A DNA stretch of 64,000 nt from Palsa-1150 sp036490515 (GCA_036490515.1 DASXDU010000022.1:45736-109735); one strand, 5' to 3'; counted from the stretch's first letter, positions 9,890-21,183 are shown. The notes: generated from the sequence alone by a model not told the origin. Made by a program: numbers and translations.

Positions 9890-10165
9890 ATGGTCTCCAG
9901 CGGACGACGCATGACCGGGGACGTCACGGGGAATGCCATCGCGGACCGAATAGCGGCTCGCCTCGCGCTCTACCTCGGGCCTCACACCGGGCGGGTGGCG
10001 GTGAAGACGTTCGCGGTGAAGGCGCTGGGGCGGGGCCCGGAGACGCTCACGCTGGGCGACGTTCCTGCGCTCCAGCAGGCCCTTCGCCCGATGCTCCGCA
10101 CCTTCGTCGGGCGCGCTCAGACCGAGATCGTGCTCGAGCAGATTGCCCGGGAGCTCGGGCTGTGA
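9890..10165 (+). CDS. Small hypothetical protein
   Basis: 91 residues (84 if the ATG at 9911 is used). Soluble, Ala/Leu-rich, predicted mainly helical, with no family I recognise. It ends in CTGTGA, and the next gene's GTG starts inside this stop (GTGA overlap), so the two are translated together. Codon usage matches its neighbours, which supports a real gene. Confidence 0.6.
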   Translation: MVSSGRRMTGDVTGNAIADRIAARLALYLGPHTGRVAVKTFAVKALGRGPETLTLGDVPALQQALRPMLRTFVGRAQTEIVLEQIARELGL

Positions 10166-10950
10166 GGTACCGCGCGCTCGCGGCGACGCCGGCGATCCTC
10201 GTGCTGGCGACGCTCGTCGCGTGGGCCGTCTCCCCGGGAGCGGCGCGGGTCACGGTGCTGACTGCCGCCGTCGAAGCGGCCAAGGTCCTCGCCATGGCGG
10301 GGTGCATCCTCGCGGCAAGCGCGTTCGAGCCCGGCGAGTACATGCGGCGCGCGTGGGCGCTCCTGGGAGCCTGCACGCTGCTCCTCTTCGCGCGCGATAT
10401 CGTCGCACTGGCGAACGGCCCCGCGGCGGCCCAGGGTCTACTCGCGATCGTCGGCAACGGGAGCTCCGTGGCGGGGACGTGGATGCTGGCGCGCGCCTGG
10501 ACGGTGGCGGGGCTCGCCGAAGAGGATCGTCCCGCAGGTCGCGTCGCGGTGCTCGCGGGGGCCGCTGCGCTCGCGCTCGTGGTCACGGGCGGGCCGCTCC
10601 TCGCGGACGTTCGAGCGCTCATCGGAGGGCACCTCTTGGCGATCGTGCCCTTCGCATCCGACGTGGCCGATGCGGCGGTGCTGATCCTCCTGGCGCCCCT
10701 TCTCCAGACGACACTCGCGCTTCGAGGCGGCGCCCTCCGCTGGCCATGGGCGCTCATGACGGCGGGGAACCTGCTGTGGCTCCTCTTCGACGTCGTCTAT
10801 GCGATCGAAGCGGCGTGGGGCCTACCCGTGGGTCGAGGGCACTTCGTGACCGATTCTCTCCGGGTCCTCGCGACGGCCTTCCTGTTCTCCGCGGGCCTGG
10901 CGCAACGGTGGGCCGTACTTCCGCAGACGAGGCTCGAAGCCGTGTCCTAG
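10162..10950 (+). CDS. Hypothetical polytopic membrane protein
   Basis: 262 residues from a GTG at 10162 that overlaps the previous stop by 3 bases. About seven hydrophobic helices, for example AILVLATLVAWAV, LLIVFAR-like LLLFARDIVAL, AALALVVTGGPLL and ALMTAGNLLWLLFDVVYAI, so it is an inner-membrane protein. No catalytic motif seen. Its stop codon overlaps, in the palindrome CTAG, the stop of the convergent GAF-like gene. Confidence 0.72.
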   Translation: MRYRALAATPAILVLATLVAWAVSPGAARVTVLTAAVEAAKVLAMAGCILAASAFEPGEYMRRAWALLGACTLLLFARDIVALANGPAAAQGLLAIVGNGSSVAGTWMLARAWTVAGLAEEDRPAGRVAVLAGAAALALVVTGGPLLADVRALIGGHLLAIVPFASDVADAAVLILLAPLLQTTLALRGGALRWPWALMTAGNLLWLLFDVVYAIEAAWGLPVGRGHFVTDSLRVLATAFLFSAGLAQRWAVLPQTRLEAVS

Positions 10951-11765
10951 ATCGACTCGTCGTCCAGGCCGAGCTGGGCGGGCGCGAAGGCGCGCGAGAC
11001 GCGGAGGGGCCGCTCGCGGAGAAAGAGCGCGAGGTGCTGGGCGATGGCCGCGAGTGCACGTCGCCCGGACTCACCCCCCGCGCGAGTTTCGATCGGGTCC
11101 ACGAGCTCGATGACGCCGACGCAGCGCCCCGCGACCTGGACGGGCGTGACGAAGGCGCTCCAGGGGTCGCCGAAGGCGGCGTGGCGATCGGGCGGAGGCG
11201 TGTCGGAGCGGTACTCGACGGAGACGGGGCCTCCGCGCACCAGGGCGAGCGCGACGAAGGGATCGTCCTCCGGGACTCGCGAGCGTACGACCGCCGACAC
11301 CCGAGGCCCCCGCGCGTAGACGACGCCGTAGCTACCGCTCTCGTCGTCGCGGAGCAGGGCGAGACCTCCCAGGGACGGGAGCGCTTGGAGCGCGGTCACG
11401 AGCCCGAACGCCATGGCCTCGATCGGGGTCTCGAAGAAGGCGAGGTCGCGCAGAGCCACCAGGACGGCGTCGGCGAGCTCGGGGCGCGAGAGTCGTGATG
11501 TGGTCGCCCGAGCGCGGCGAGTCGCTCTCGGAGGGAGAGGTGGTGGCACCGTCGACGGCCGCGGCGGAGATGCCCCGCCGACGTATTCGAGGTCCACACT
11601 GCGTAGTGTCGGGCGCGGGGCGAGATCGGAGGTGGCAGCCTCGGCTTCGGCGGCGCCGGGAGACGCCGCGGGGGCGGGGGCGGGGGCGGAGATGGGTCGC
11701 GGGCGAGGACGGGGCACTGCGATCGAGCCGCTCACGAGCGCGAGGGCCGGGGACGAGGCTCTCAT
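10947..11765 (-). CDS. GAF-like domain protein with Pro/Ala-rich N-terminus
   Basis: 272 residues. The first 90 are low complexity (Pro/Arg/Ala repeats, including APAPAPA). From about 95 the pattern fits a GAF-like sensor fold: ALRDLAFFETPIEAMAFGLVTAL, an LALLRDDESGSYGVVYARG strand pair, and AFVTPVQVAGRCVGVIELVDP near the end. GAF domains bind small ligands or act as signalling modules. No output domain is attached and the ligand is unknown. Convergent with the previous gene, sharing CTAG as overlapping stops. Confidence 0.6.
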   Translation of the reverse strand: MRASSPALALVSGSIAVPRPRPRPISAPAPAPAASPGAAEAEAATSDLAPRPTLRSVDLEYVGGASPPRPSTVPPPLPPRATRRARATTSRLSRPELADAVLVALRDLAFFETPIEAMAFGLVTALQALPSLGGLALLRDDESGSYGVVYARGPRVSAVVRSRVPEDDPFVALALVRGGPVSVEYRSDTPPPDRHAAFGDPWSAFVTPVQVAGRCVGVIELVDPIETRAGGESGRRALAAIAQHLALFLRERPLRVSRAFAPAQLGLDDESI

Positions 11766-11925
11766 GCCGAACCGCTAGAGCAAGGCGCGTTCCGCCATCG
11801 CACGCCTGCCGACGCGCTCGCAACGTCGCGGACCCGCGTGCGTCGTCGCCGTCGTGCTCCGGCCACCGGTGCGTCCACGGGGCCGCAGGTGGATCCCGCG
11901 CGAGCCCCGTCGACGCTGAACTTTT

Positions 11926-14703
<2,778 letters not shown>

Positions 14704-14781
14704 GGATGCGTTCTCTAGGCTTTAGCGCCCACGACCCGACAATTCCAGCCTTGCGCGCGCTATATCCTCCAGCCTTCAGGA

Positions 14782-15363
14782 ATGCAAAGGGACTGCTTGC
14801 CCCGGGCTTTTTTCGCTCGCGACGCTTGCGTCGTGGCGCGAGCGCTCCTCGGGTGCCGTGTCGTACATCGCGTCTCCGGCGGCCACCGCGTCGCGCGGAT
14901 CGTGGAGACCGAAGCCTACCGTGGTCCGAAGGACCTCGCCTGCCATGCGCGTGCGGGGCTCACGAAGCGCACGCGCAGCCTGCTCGGCCCGGAAGGCCAC
15001 GCGTACGTGTTTCTCGTCTACGGCATGCACGAGTGCTTCAACACGACTTGCCTCGGGGAAGGGAAGGGCCACGCGGTGCTCGTGCGAGCTGCGGAGGGCC
15101 AGTCGGGGATCCCCGAAGGGGCGAGGCTCGATGGGCCGGGGAGGTTCGCGCGAGCGATGGGCATCACGCGCGCGCTCGACGGTGTCGACCTGACGGACCG
15201 GTCCAAGCTGTGCGTTCTGCCGCGCGAGGGGCGCGTCCGAGTCGGCGTGAGCGCGCGTGTCGGCGTTGCGTACGCGGGCGAGTGGGCGGACGAGCCGTGG
15301 CGTTTCTTCGATGCGGACAGCCGGTGCGTTTCGCGCCCACCCAGGAGCGCCATCGGACGGTGA
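14782..15363 (+). CDS. DNA-3-methyladenine glycosylase (AAG/MPG family)
   Basis: 193 residues, typical of bacterial members. Removes alkylated purines from DNA as the first step of base-excision repair. Diagnostic segments: FFARDACVVARALLG, RIVETEAYRGPKDLACHA with the catalytic Glu in ETEAY, TKRTRSLLGPEGHAYVFLVYGMHECFN split over two strands, GPGRFARAMGI and the C-terminal RPPRSAIGR. All substrate-pocket motifs are intact. Start ATG is 78 bases from the divergent sucA start. Confidence 0.95.
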   Translation: MQRDCLPRAFFARDACVVARALLGCRVVHRVSGGHRVARIVETEAYRGPKDLACHARAGLTKRTRSLLGPEGHAYVFLVYGMHECFNTTCLGEGKGHAVLVRAAEGQSGIPEGARLDGPGRFARAMGITRALDGVDLTDRSKLCVLPREGRVRVGVSARVGVAYAGEWADEPWRFFDADSRCVSRPPRSAIGR

Positions 15364-15402
15364 GTGGACCTCGCTCCGGCGCACGGCGCCTGCGACGGCG
15401 GC

Positions 15403-15915
15403 TCAAGGAGCTACCCAGGCCACCCAGCGGATGCGCGCCGCGCCCTCGGCGGTGCCCTTCACGACGTCGCCCTTTCGGATGCAGACGGGCCCACGTTCGC
15501 CGAGGACCCCGGTCGCGCTCGCGGTCTCGACGGCGGCCAGTACGCGGCCGGATCCGTCGACGAGCTCCGCCTTCACCGGCGCGGTCGCCTCGAACGACGC
15601 GCGCATGCACGCGTCGCGTCCGTCGGCTCTCACCAGCTCGACGGGCTGGCCGTCGCTTTCTTTGCGCGACGCCTCGTGCATCCCCGGCGCGAGCGCCCCG
15701 GCCCGCAGGGCCATCGCTTCGAACGAGGCGCGCGCGTCGGGCGCCTCGGGACTCGCGGTCCGCGCCTCGACGGGGTCAGGGGAGGGGCGCGGAGCAGGCG
15801 TCGGCTCGTGCACCGCCGCGCCGCACGCGCACACGAGCAGCGCGAACGGCGCCAGCTCACGCACGAGGCGCGCTGGGGCTTGCGGCCGGCGCGGGCTTGG
15901 CGGCGGGCTTCGCAT
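15403..15915 (-). CDS. Hypothetical lipoprotein
   Basis: 170 residues from ATG, 153 from a GTG at 15864. The GTG start would overlap the bactofilin stop by only 8 bases instead of 59, so it may be the true one. The lipobox is LLVCAC. A Pro/Ala-rich linker follows, then a small domain with CMRASFEATAPVKAELVDG and GPVCIRKGDVVKGTAEG, where two cysteines could pair. No known family. Probably co-transcribed with the bactofilin gene. Confidence 0.62.
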   Translation of the reverse strand: MRSPPPSPRRPQAPARLVRELAPFALLVCACGAAVHEPTPAPRPSPDPVEARTASPEAPDARASFEAMALRAGALAPGMHEASRKESDGQPVELVRADGRDACMRASFEATAPVKAELVDGSGRVLAAVETASATGVLGERGPVCIRKGDVVKGTAEGAARIRWVAWVAP

Positions 15916-16258
15916 CGATGGCGTCCATGCGGCAGCTCCCCTGGAACTCGACCCCGCGGTCGATGAAGAGCGAAGGCGCGTGCAGGTTTCCTACGATCTT
16001 TCCGGGGGAGTGCACCTCGATGGCGTTCTTGGCGCGGATGTTCCCGTGCACGACTCCGCCGCGGACGATGACCGTGGCCACGTCGATCTCGGCATGTACC
16101 TCGGCGCCCTCGCCGATGACGAGCGTGTCGTCGCTGCGGATCTCACCCTTGAACACTCCGTCGATACGAACGCGCCCCTCGAAGTGGAGCTTCCCCTCGA
16201 ACTGGGTTCCGCGGCCGAGGAGGGCGGTGATCTCGGCGGCGGGGAGCTGCTGGTCCAT
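15857..16258 (-). CDS. Bactofilin (polymer-forming cytoskeletal protein)
   Basis: 133 residues. The central beta-helix shows the bactofilin periodicity: FEGKLHFEGRVRIDG, VFKGEIRSDDTLVIGEGA, VHAEIDVATVIVRGGVVHG, NIRAKNAIEVHSPGKIVG, and a C-terminal LFIDRGVEFQGSC. Bactofilins self-assemble into non-polar filaments that organise cell shape, chromosome positioning or polar proteins. The tail is Ala/Pro/Lys-rich, as in myxobacterial BacN-P. The next gene on the same strand is a lipoprotein. Confidence 0.93.
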   Translation of the reverse strand: MDQQLPAAEITALLGRGTQFEGKLHFEGRVRIDGVFKGEIRSDDTLVIGEGAEVHAEIDVATVIVRGGVVHGNIRAKNAIEVHSPGKIVGNLHAPSLFIDRGVEFQGSCRMDAIDAKPAAKPAPAASPSAPRA

Positions 16259-16412
16259 GGGGGGGGCCTACCAGGCGCGGCGCGTTCGGGCAATCATCCC
16301 GGGCGGTTGGCGTGCTCGCGCCCGCGTCCGGGCGACCCTCGAAGGTGCCCGCCCGCGCCCGGCGGAGGTTCGAGTAGATTGCACGTCCTTCCCACGCAAC
16401 GGAGGTTTTCCC

Positions 16413-16892
16413 ATGGCGATCCAGGTCGGCGCGGACGCGCCGGACTTCGAGCTCCCGTCCAATCTTCTCGACAACGGCCGCCCAGGAAAGAAGGTCCGGC
16501 TGAGCGACTACCGCGGCAAGAAGACCGTGGTCCTCGCGTTCTACCCGCTCGACTTCAGCCCGACGTGCTCGTCGGAGAACGAGTGCTTCCGCGAGGACTT
16601 CAGCGAGTTCGAGAAGGCGGGCGCCCAGGTGCTGGGCATCAGCGTGGACAGTGCGTGGACGCACATGGCATTCGCCAAGCACATGCGGCTCGAGTACCCG
16701 CTCCTGGCCGACTTCCAGCCCCGGGGCGACGTGGCGAACAGGTACGGCCTGTTCCTGGCCGACAAGGGGATCACGGCGCGTGCGACGGTCATCGTCGACA
16801 AGAAGGGCAAGGTCGCGTGGCTGAAGCAGGAGGAGATCCCCCAGGCGCGGGACAACAGGGCCATCCTCGCGGAGCTCGCCAAGCTCGGCTGA
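16413..16892 (+). CDS. Peroxiredoxin (AhpC/TSA family, BCP/AhpE-like)
   Basis: 159 residues. Thioredoxin-fold peroxidase that reduces peroxides. The peroxidatic cysteine sits in FYPLDFSPTCSSE, matching PxxxSxxC. A second cysteine follows six residues later (CSSENEC), where BCP enzymes keep theirs five away, so either a resolving role or a one-cysteine AhpE-like mechanism is possible. Also present: GISVDSAWTHMAFAKHM, ATVIVDKKGKVAW. Strong GGAGG Shine-Dalgarno at 16401-16405. Confidence 0.92.
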   Translation: MAIQVGADAPDFELPSNLLDNGRPGKKVRLSDYRGKKTVVLAFYPLDFSPTCSSENECFREDFSEFEKAGAQVLGISVDSAWTHMAFAKHMRLEYPLLADFQPRGDVANRYGLFLADKGITARATVIVDKKGKVAWLKQEEIPQARDNRAILAELAKLG

Positions 16893-16952
16893 GGGCTCCG
16901 CTCGTTCGTCGTCCTTTTGGTCCCGTCGCGCGCGACGTGCTCTACTTTCTCC

Positions 16953-17654
16953 ATGCGGTTTCCGTCGCGCGCGGCGCTCCTGACGGCGGCGCTGGCCCTC
17001 GCGCCGGCGGTCGCCTCCTCGGCGCGGGCGCAGGACGCGCCGGCGGCGACGGGCCCCGCGCAGGCGCCTCCCGCGGCGGCGCCAACGGACAGCGCGGCTC
17101 CGTCAGGGAGCGCGGCGCCCGTGATTCCGGCCACCGGCTACGGTTGGTCGACCACGCCCCATCGTCACGGTCCCCATCGGCCCCGCCGTCCAGGGCGTGC
17201 GGCTGCGAACGCGCAAAAACCCGACGCGATCCTGCCCGGCTTCGAGACCCTGGCCGACGGGTCGACGCGCCTCTTCGTCCAGCTGACCAAACCGGTGACA
17301 TACGCGACCAAGGCGTCGCCCGGTGTGCTCACGTACGTGCTCAAGGGCGCGTACGCCGACAAGTGGAACAACACGAACCCGCTGGTCACGGTGCACTTCA
17401 ACACGCCCGTGACCACCGCCCGGCTCGTGCCCCACGGTCAGGACCTCTGGTTCGTGGTGGACCTGCGCTCCAACGTGACGCCTCAGGTGACGATGGACGC
17501 GACGAAGGAGGGGGGCGCGATGCTGCGCATCGACTTCCCGAAGGGCGACTACCTACCGATGCAGGGGAACGCGCCGACCGCTCCCGCGCCTCCGTCGTCT
17601 CCGCCGCCAGCTCCTGCCGCTCCCCCGCCGCCGGCGCCTCCCGCGTCGCGCTGA
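16953..17654 (+). CDS. Secreted AMIN-domain-like protein
   Basis: 233 residues from ATG at 16953. Signal peptide ends SSARAQ. Residues 25-65 and the C-terminal 30 are Pro/Ala-rich. Between them a beta-rich segment (GSTRLFVQLTKPVTYATK, GVLTYVLKGAYADKWNN, QDLWFVVDLRSNVTPQVTM, GAMLRIDFPKG) resembles the AMIN domain, which targets periplasmic proteins to peptidoglycan or secretin complexes. It is followed without a gap by the LptD-like gene, the stop sharing three bases with a CTG. Confidence 0.72.
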   Translation: MRFPSRAALLTAALALAPAVASSARAQDAPAATGPAQAPPAAAPTDSAAPSGSAAPVIPATGYGWSTTPHRHGPHRPRRPGRAAANAQKPDAILPGFETLADGSTRLFVQLTKPVTYATKASPGVLTYVLKGAYADKWNNTNPLVTVHFNTPVTTARLVPHGQDLWFVVDLRSNVTPQVTMDATKEGGAMLRIDFPKGDYLPMQGNAPTAPAPPSSPPPAPAAPPPPAPPASR

Positions 17655-19495
17655 GGGCTTCCGCCGCAGCGCTCGTCGCGGTCACCCTCGCGGTCGCGCG
17701 TCCGTCGCTCGCGCAGCAGGAGGCTCCCTCCCCCGGGCGCTCGCCACCGGTGGCCTTCGGCGCCGACGAGGTCCGCTTCGACGCGCGGGCCCAGGCGCTC
17801 GACATCACCGGCCACGTACACGTCGACGAGCCGCCGTTTCACCTGGCGAGCGACGCTCTTGCCCTGCGGCGCGTCCCCATCGGCGCCGAGCTGGCCGGGC
17901 AGGGCACGCTCGCGTTCTGCCCGTGCCTGGGCACGCCGCTCGCCGTTCGTTTCACCGGAGCCACCGTCGCGCCCCCGCACGACGTCATCCTGCGCAACCC
18001 CGTCCTCGAGGTCTTCGGCGTCCCGGTTGCGTGGGCGCCCGTCTTCTGGCTTCGCGACGGGAGTCGCTTCGGCGCTCTGCCGCCGGACGTCGAGTGGCGC
18101 GGCGCCGACGGCCTCTTCGTCGGCGAAGGGGTCCACGTGCCCTGGGCGCATGGGGACGCGACGCGTGGGCTCGACCTGAAGGCGGGGGCGTACCTCGACG
18201 GCGGTGTGGCGACCGAGGCCTCGCTGCGCACCGCCACGACGCAGACGAGCGTGCGCTGGGACGACCTGCGCGGCGACGACGGGATCGGGGTCGCCGCTCG
18301 CGGCTCCACGGCCACCGTGGCATGGGAGGCGGACGCCCTTCGTGGCCCGAGGGCCGTACGCGCGACGACCGATCTGGACGCGGCCGCGCGCGCATTCGAC
18401 CGCGCCGAAGCCGAGGCGTCGTGGCGCACCGGTGGCTGGACGTTCGCGTCCGGAGTGCGCGACGTGGCGCTGCGAGGGGGCGACCTCGCGGATCTCGGGG
18501 CGGGCGGCCCGGTGGTCGCCGCGCGCCGGGCAGACGCTCTTGGAAGCGTGGGCGCATACGACGCCACGGTCGAGGGCGGCGGCGTCGCGGTGGCGGGTCT
18601 CGGGACGACGACGTTCGCGCGTGCGGAGGGGGGAGGCATGATCGCCGGGCGCGTGGGACCTGCGGGCGCCACGCTCGACGTGCACGGAATCGGAGACGTC
18701 GCGGACGACGGAGCGCGTTCGGGAAGCGACGCTGCGGCTGCGGTGCGCGGGGCCTTCGGCGTGCCGCTCGTGCGGGCCTTTCCCTCGAGCGACGGTGAGG
18801 ATCCCTGGCTCCATAGAACCGAGCCTCGCGTCGAGGTGGCGGGCCTCGTCCAGCACGTGGGCGACGTGCTCGTCGTTCCAGCCGGACGCGGAGCCACGGC
18901 GCCGGGGACGGGCGCCTGGGTGGCCGCGCTGGGTTGGTCGAACGCGGTGGGAAAGCAGTCTGCGCGGGCGGCCGCGGAGCTCGACGCCTCTGCCGGCGCT
19001 GTCGGCGACGCGAGCCAGGCCCTTCCTTCCCTGCGGTCCCGTGCCTCCGCGAGCTCGGGCGCCCTGGCGCTCCGCGCCGACTTCGCTCGCGTGTTCGGCC
19101 CGGCAGGCACGTTCGGCGGGGCCTTCATCGCCAGGGCACGCGTGGGGCCCGCCAACGGCCTCAACGTGGCCGCCCACGTGGCCGAGCGCGACGGTGTGGA
19201 CCCCGTGGTCGCGCGGACCCTCGTCGACGCGCCCCTCGAGCCCGCGAGCGGCTTCCTGCTCGTCTCCGGGTGGACGGGCGGCGCCCGGGTCGCCGTCCCC
19301 GTCGGCCCGAGAGTCACCGCACGCGGGGGCGCCGACGTGGACCTCGATGCGTCAGGCGGAGCCCAGCTCGTCGCTGCCGTCGGAGCCCTCGAGCTCCACG
19401 ATCCCTGCGGGTGTGTCGTCGTTCGCGCGTCGGTCGCGCACCGGATCGGGCGCGACGGCGTCGACGCCTGGGTCACCGTCGATCTTCCGCGATGA
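17651..19495 (+). CDS. LptD-like outer-membrane protein, apparent CTG start
   Basis: 614 residues if translation begins at CTG 17651, which overlaps the preceding TGA as CTGA. No ATG, GTG or TTG precedes the signal peptide in frame, and that signal peptide (AALVAVTLAVARPSLAQ) begins at residue 7. Residues 34-150 match the OstA/LptA-like periplasmic fold (GADEVRFDARAQALDITG) and the rest is a weakly repetitive beta barrel with the LptD-like segment HRTEPRVEV. Cysteine pairs at 90/92 (FCPC) and 586/588 (PCGC) recall the two disulfide-forming pairs of LptD, which exports LPS. It is shorter than Escherichia LptD (784), so a divergent LptD or relative is possible. Confidence 0.7.
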   Translation: MRASAAALVAVTLAVARPSLAQQEAPSPGRSPPVAFGADEVRFDARAQALDITGHVHVDEPPFHLASDALALRRVPIGAELAGQGTLAFCPCLGTPLAVRFTGATVAPPHDVILRNPVLEVFGVPVAWAPVFWLRDGSRFGALPPDVEWRGADGLFVGEGVHVPWAHGDATRGLDLKAGAYLDGGVATEASLRTATTQTSVRWDDLRGDDGIGVAARGSTATVAWEADALRGPRAVRATTDLDAAARAFDRAEAEASWRTGGWTFASGVRDVALRGGDLADLGAGGPVVAARRADALGSVGAYDATVEGGGVAVAGLGTTTFARAEGGGMIAGRVGPAGATLDVHGIGDVADDGARSGSDAAAAVRGAFGVPLVRAFPSSDGEDPWLHRTEPRVEVAGLVQHVGDVLVVPAGRGATAPGTGAWVAALGWSNAVGKQSARAAAELDASAGAVGDASQALPSLRSRASASSGALALRADFARVFGPAGTFGGAFIARARVGPANGLNVAAHVAERDGVDPVVARTLVDAPLEPASGFLLVSGWTGGARVAVPVGPRVTARGGADVDLDASGGAQLVAAVGALELHDPCGCVVVRASVAHRIGRDGVDAWVTVDLPR

Positions 19496-19538
19496 ACGGA
19501 GGACCCGCGGACCCGAAGGTCGGCTAGGCTAGCGCGCC

Positions 19539-20012
19539 ATGAAGGGCGACCCCCGCGTCATCGACCTGCTCAACGAGTGCCTCACCGCGGAGCTGACGGC
19601 CGTCAACCAGTACTTCTTGCACGCGCGCATGTGCAAGAACTGGGGCTACGATCACCTCGCGAAGAAGATCTACGAGGAGTCGATCGACGAGATGAAGCAC
19701 GCCGACAAGTTGATCGAGCGCATCCTCTTTCTCGAAGGGCTCCCGAACCTCCAGCGGCTCTCGAAGCTCGCCGTCGGCACCACGGCCGTGGAGATCCTGA
19801 AGAACGACCTCGCGCTCGAGTCATCCACGCCGCCGCGCCTCAACCAGGGCATCAAGCTTTGCCGCGACATCGGCGACAACGCGTCGGAAGACTTGCTCAC
19901 GCACATCCTGGTCGACTCGGAGCACCACGTGGACTGGCTCGAGTCGCAGCTCGAGCTCGTCAAACAAGTGGGCGAGGCGCACTACCTCTCCCAGCAGATT
20001 CGCGAGCATTGA
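19539..20012 (+). CDS. bfr: Bacterioferritin
   Basis: 157 residues, standard length. Forms a 24-mer iron-storage shell with haem between subunits. Ferroxidase ligands are in place (LTAELTAVNQYFLH, IDEMKHADK, ALESSTPP, ILVDSEHHVDWLESQL), and the haem-ligand methionine is the M of DEMKHADK. The motif IERILFLEGLPNLQ is strongly conserved. The Bfd ferredoxin gene follows 164 bases downstream, so iron storage and release are encoded together. Confidence 0.97.
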   Translation: MKGDPRVIDLLNECLTAELTAVNQYFLHARMCKNWGYDHLAKKIYEESIDEMKHADKLIERILFLEGLPNLQRLSKLAVGTTAVEILKNDLALESSTPPRLNQGIKLCRDIGDNASEDLLTHILVDSEHHVDWLESQLELVKQVGEAHYLSQQIREH

Positions 20013-20135
20013 CGAGGGTCTGCGAGAGGGACCCTACCTCCGGACCTCAGGTTCGTCGGGCCAAGCATTGGCCGCTCCCATCAGCCCCGCCGGCTCATGC
20101 GCACGCCTCCGGTGTTTGGCTCGCAGCGTCCGGAC

Positions 20136-20152
20136 TTGAAAACCGAATTCAA
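20136..20152 (+). promoter_or_regulatory. AT-rich dyad upstream of bfd, possible operator
   Basis: TTGAA-N7-TTCAA in an AT-rich island (about 20136-20160) inside otherwise GC-rich DNA, 24-40 bases before the bfd start. A regulator-binding site for iron control fits, but it does not match the classical 19-bp Fur box and no regulator can be named. Confidence 0.4.
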
Positions 20153-20176
20153 TATCGTAAGCTCCTCGTACCAAGG

Positions 20177-20383
20177 ATGTACGTCTGCGTTTGCCGGGCC
20201 GTGAAGGGCGAGACTGTGCGTGCCGCCATCGAAGCGGGCGCGAAGTCGGTCGAAGCAGTCACCGCGGCGTGCTGCGCGGGCGACGACTGCGGCGCCTGCC
20301 ACGCGATGATCGAGGACATGATCGAGGAGACGCACGGCGCGGTGCAGCCGGGCCGTCGCCTGCCGGTCGTCCGCGCCGCCTAG
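20177..20383 (+). CDS. bfd: Bacterioferritin-associated ferredoxin
   Basis: 68 residues. A [2Fe-2S] protein of the BFD-like fold that docks on bacterioferritin and passes electrons to free stored iron. The start MYVCVCRAVKG supplies the first two cysteines (C4, C6), and CCAGDDCGAC gives the second pair (CxxC at its end). Family length is about 60-75. The location right after bfr supports the call. Confidence 0.93.
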   Translation: MYVCVCRAVKGETVRAAIEAGAKSVEAVTAACCAGDDCGACHAMIEDMIEETHGAVQPGRRLPVVRAA

Positions 20384-20407
20384 GCTGCGACTCGGCCACG
20401 CGCCTCA

Positions 20408-21160
20408 CTAGGCTGCCACGCGGCCGCAGAGCGTCTCGACGAGGTACGACGCGACGTCCCCGGGTTTCGTTCCCGGGCCGAAGCCTGCGTCGAAGCCGAG
20501 CTCGAGCCCGAGCTGGTGGTCCACCCGCGGGCCGCCGAAGAGCAGGATGACGTCACGCCTCCAGCCCTGTTTCTCCAGGAGCTCCACGAGTGCGCGAGCG
20601 TTCTCCTTGTGGCAGTTGCGCTGCGTGATGACCTGGCTGACCAGGATCGCGTCCGCCTTCAGGGCCTTTGCGCGCGCCGCGAGCTGCTCGTTCTCGACCT
20701 GCGCGCCGAGGTTGTACACCTCGAAGCCCTTGTAGCTCTCGAGGCCCTTGTCGCCCGCGTACCCCTTGTAGTTGAGGATGGCGTCGATGCCGACGGTGTG
20801 CGCGTCGCTGCCGGTGCACGCGCCCACGATGACGATCTTGCGGCCCAGGCGCGTCTTGATGCGATGCTCGAGCTCTTCGCGGCTCAGCGCCTCGGTCCGG
20901 ACCTCGGGCACGTTGATCGATGCGACGTCGACCGCGTGCTCCGAGTGCCCGTAGACCACGAAGAACGTGAACCCTTCGGCCGCGAGCTCCATCGTCGCGA
21001 CGATGGGCTCGTGGAGGCCGTGCATGGCCGCGAACTGCTTGGCGGCCTCGCGCGCGCGTGCGCCGGGCGGAAGCTGCAGCGTGAACGAGAGCTGCACCAT
21101 GCCGTCGCCGTCGCGATCGCCGTACGCGCGCAGGGGCTTGGCGGGGGTGGTGGGGTGCAT
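20408..21160 (-). CDS. kamE: Lysine 5,6-aminomutase, small (beta) subunit
   Basis: 250 residues from the ATG at 21160; the ORF could extend upstream but the extra residues look unrelated. The beta subunit carries the cobalamin-binding Rossmann domain with base-off motif DxHxxG (SDAHTVGIDAI, about residue 118), followed by GLESYKGFEVYNLGAQVENE, LVSQVITQRNCHKEN and LLFGGPRVDHQLGLELGFDAGFG split over two strands. The segment KPLRAYGDRDGDGMVQLSF opens it and GRKIVIVGACTGSD precedes the cobalamin motif, a region that holds the PLP lysine in the characterised enzyme. Partner subunit: kamD at 22448-23995. Confidence 0.92.
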   Translation of the reverse strand: MHPTTPAKPLRAYGDRDGDGMVQLSFTLQLPPGARAREAAKQFAAMHGLHEPIVATMELAAEGFTFFVVYGHSEHAVDVASINVPEVRTEALSREELEHRIKTRLGRKIVIVGACTGSDAHTVGIDAILNYKGYAGDKGLESYKGFEVYNLGAQVENEQLAARAKALKADAILVSQVITQRNCHKENARALVELLEKQGWRRDVILLFGGPRVDHQLGLELGFDAGFGPGTKPGDVASYLVETLCGRVAA

Positions 21161-21183
21161 GGCGCACCAGATAGCACGGCTCC

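Noticed and set aside
15257..17650. 1412-residue open frame running into the LptD-like gene
   Set aside because: It crosses the bactofilin, peroxiredoxin and AMIN genes, and its upstream part has antisense-like composition. Only the part from 17651 looks coding.
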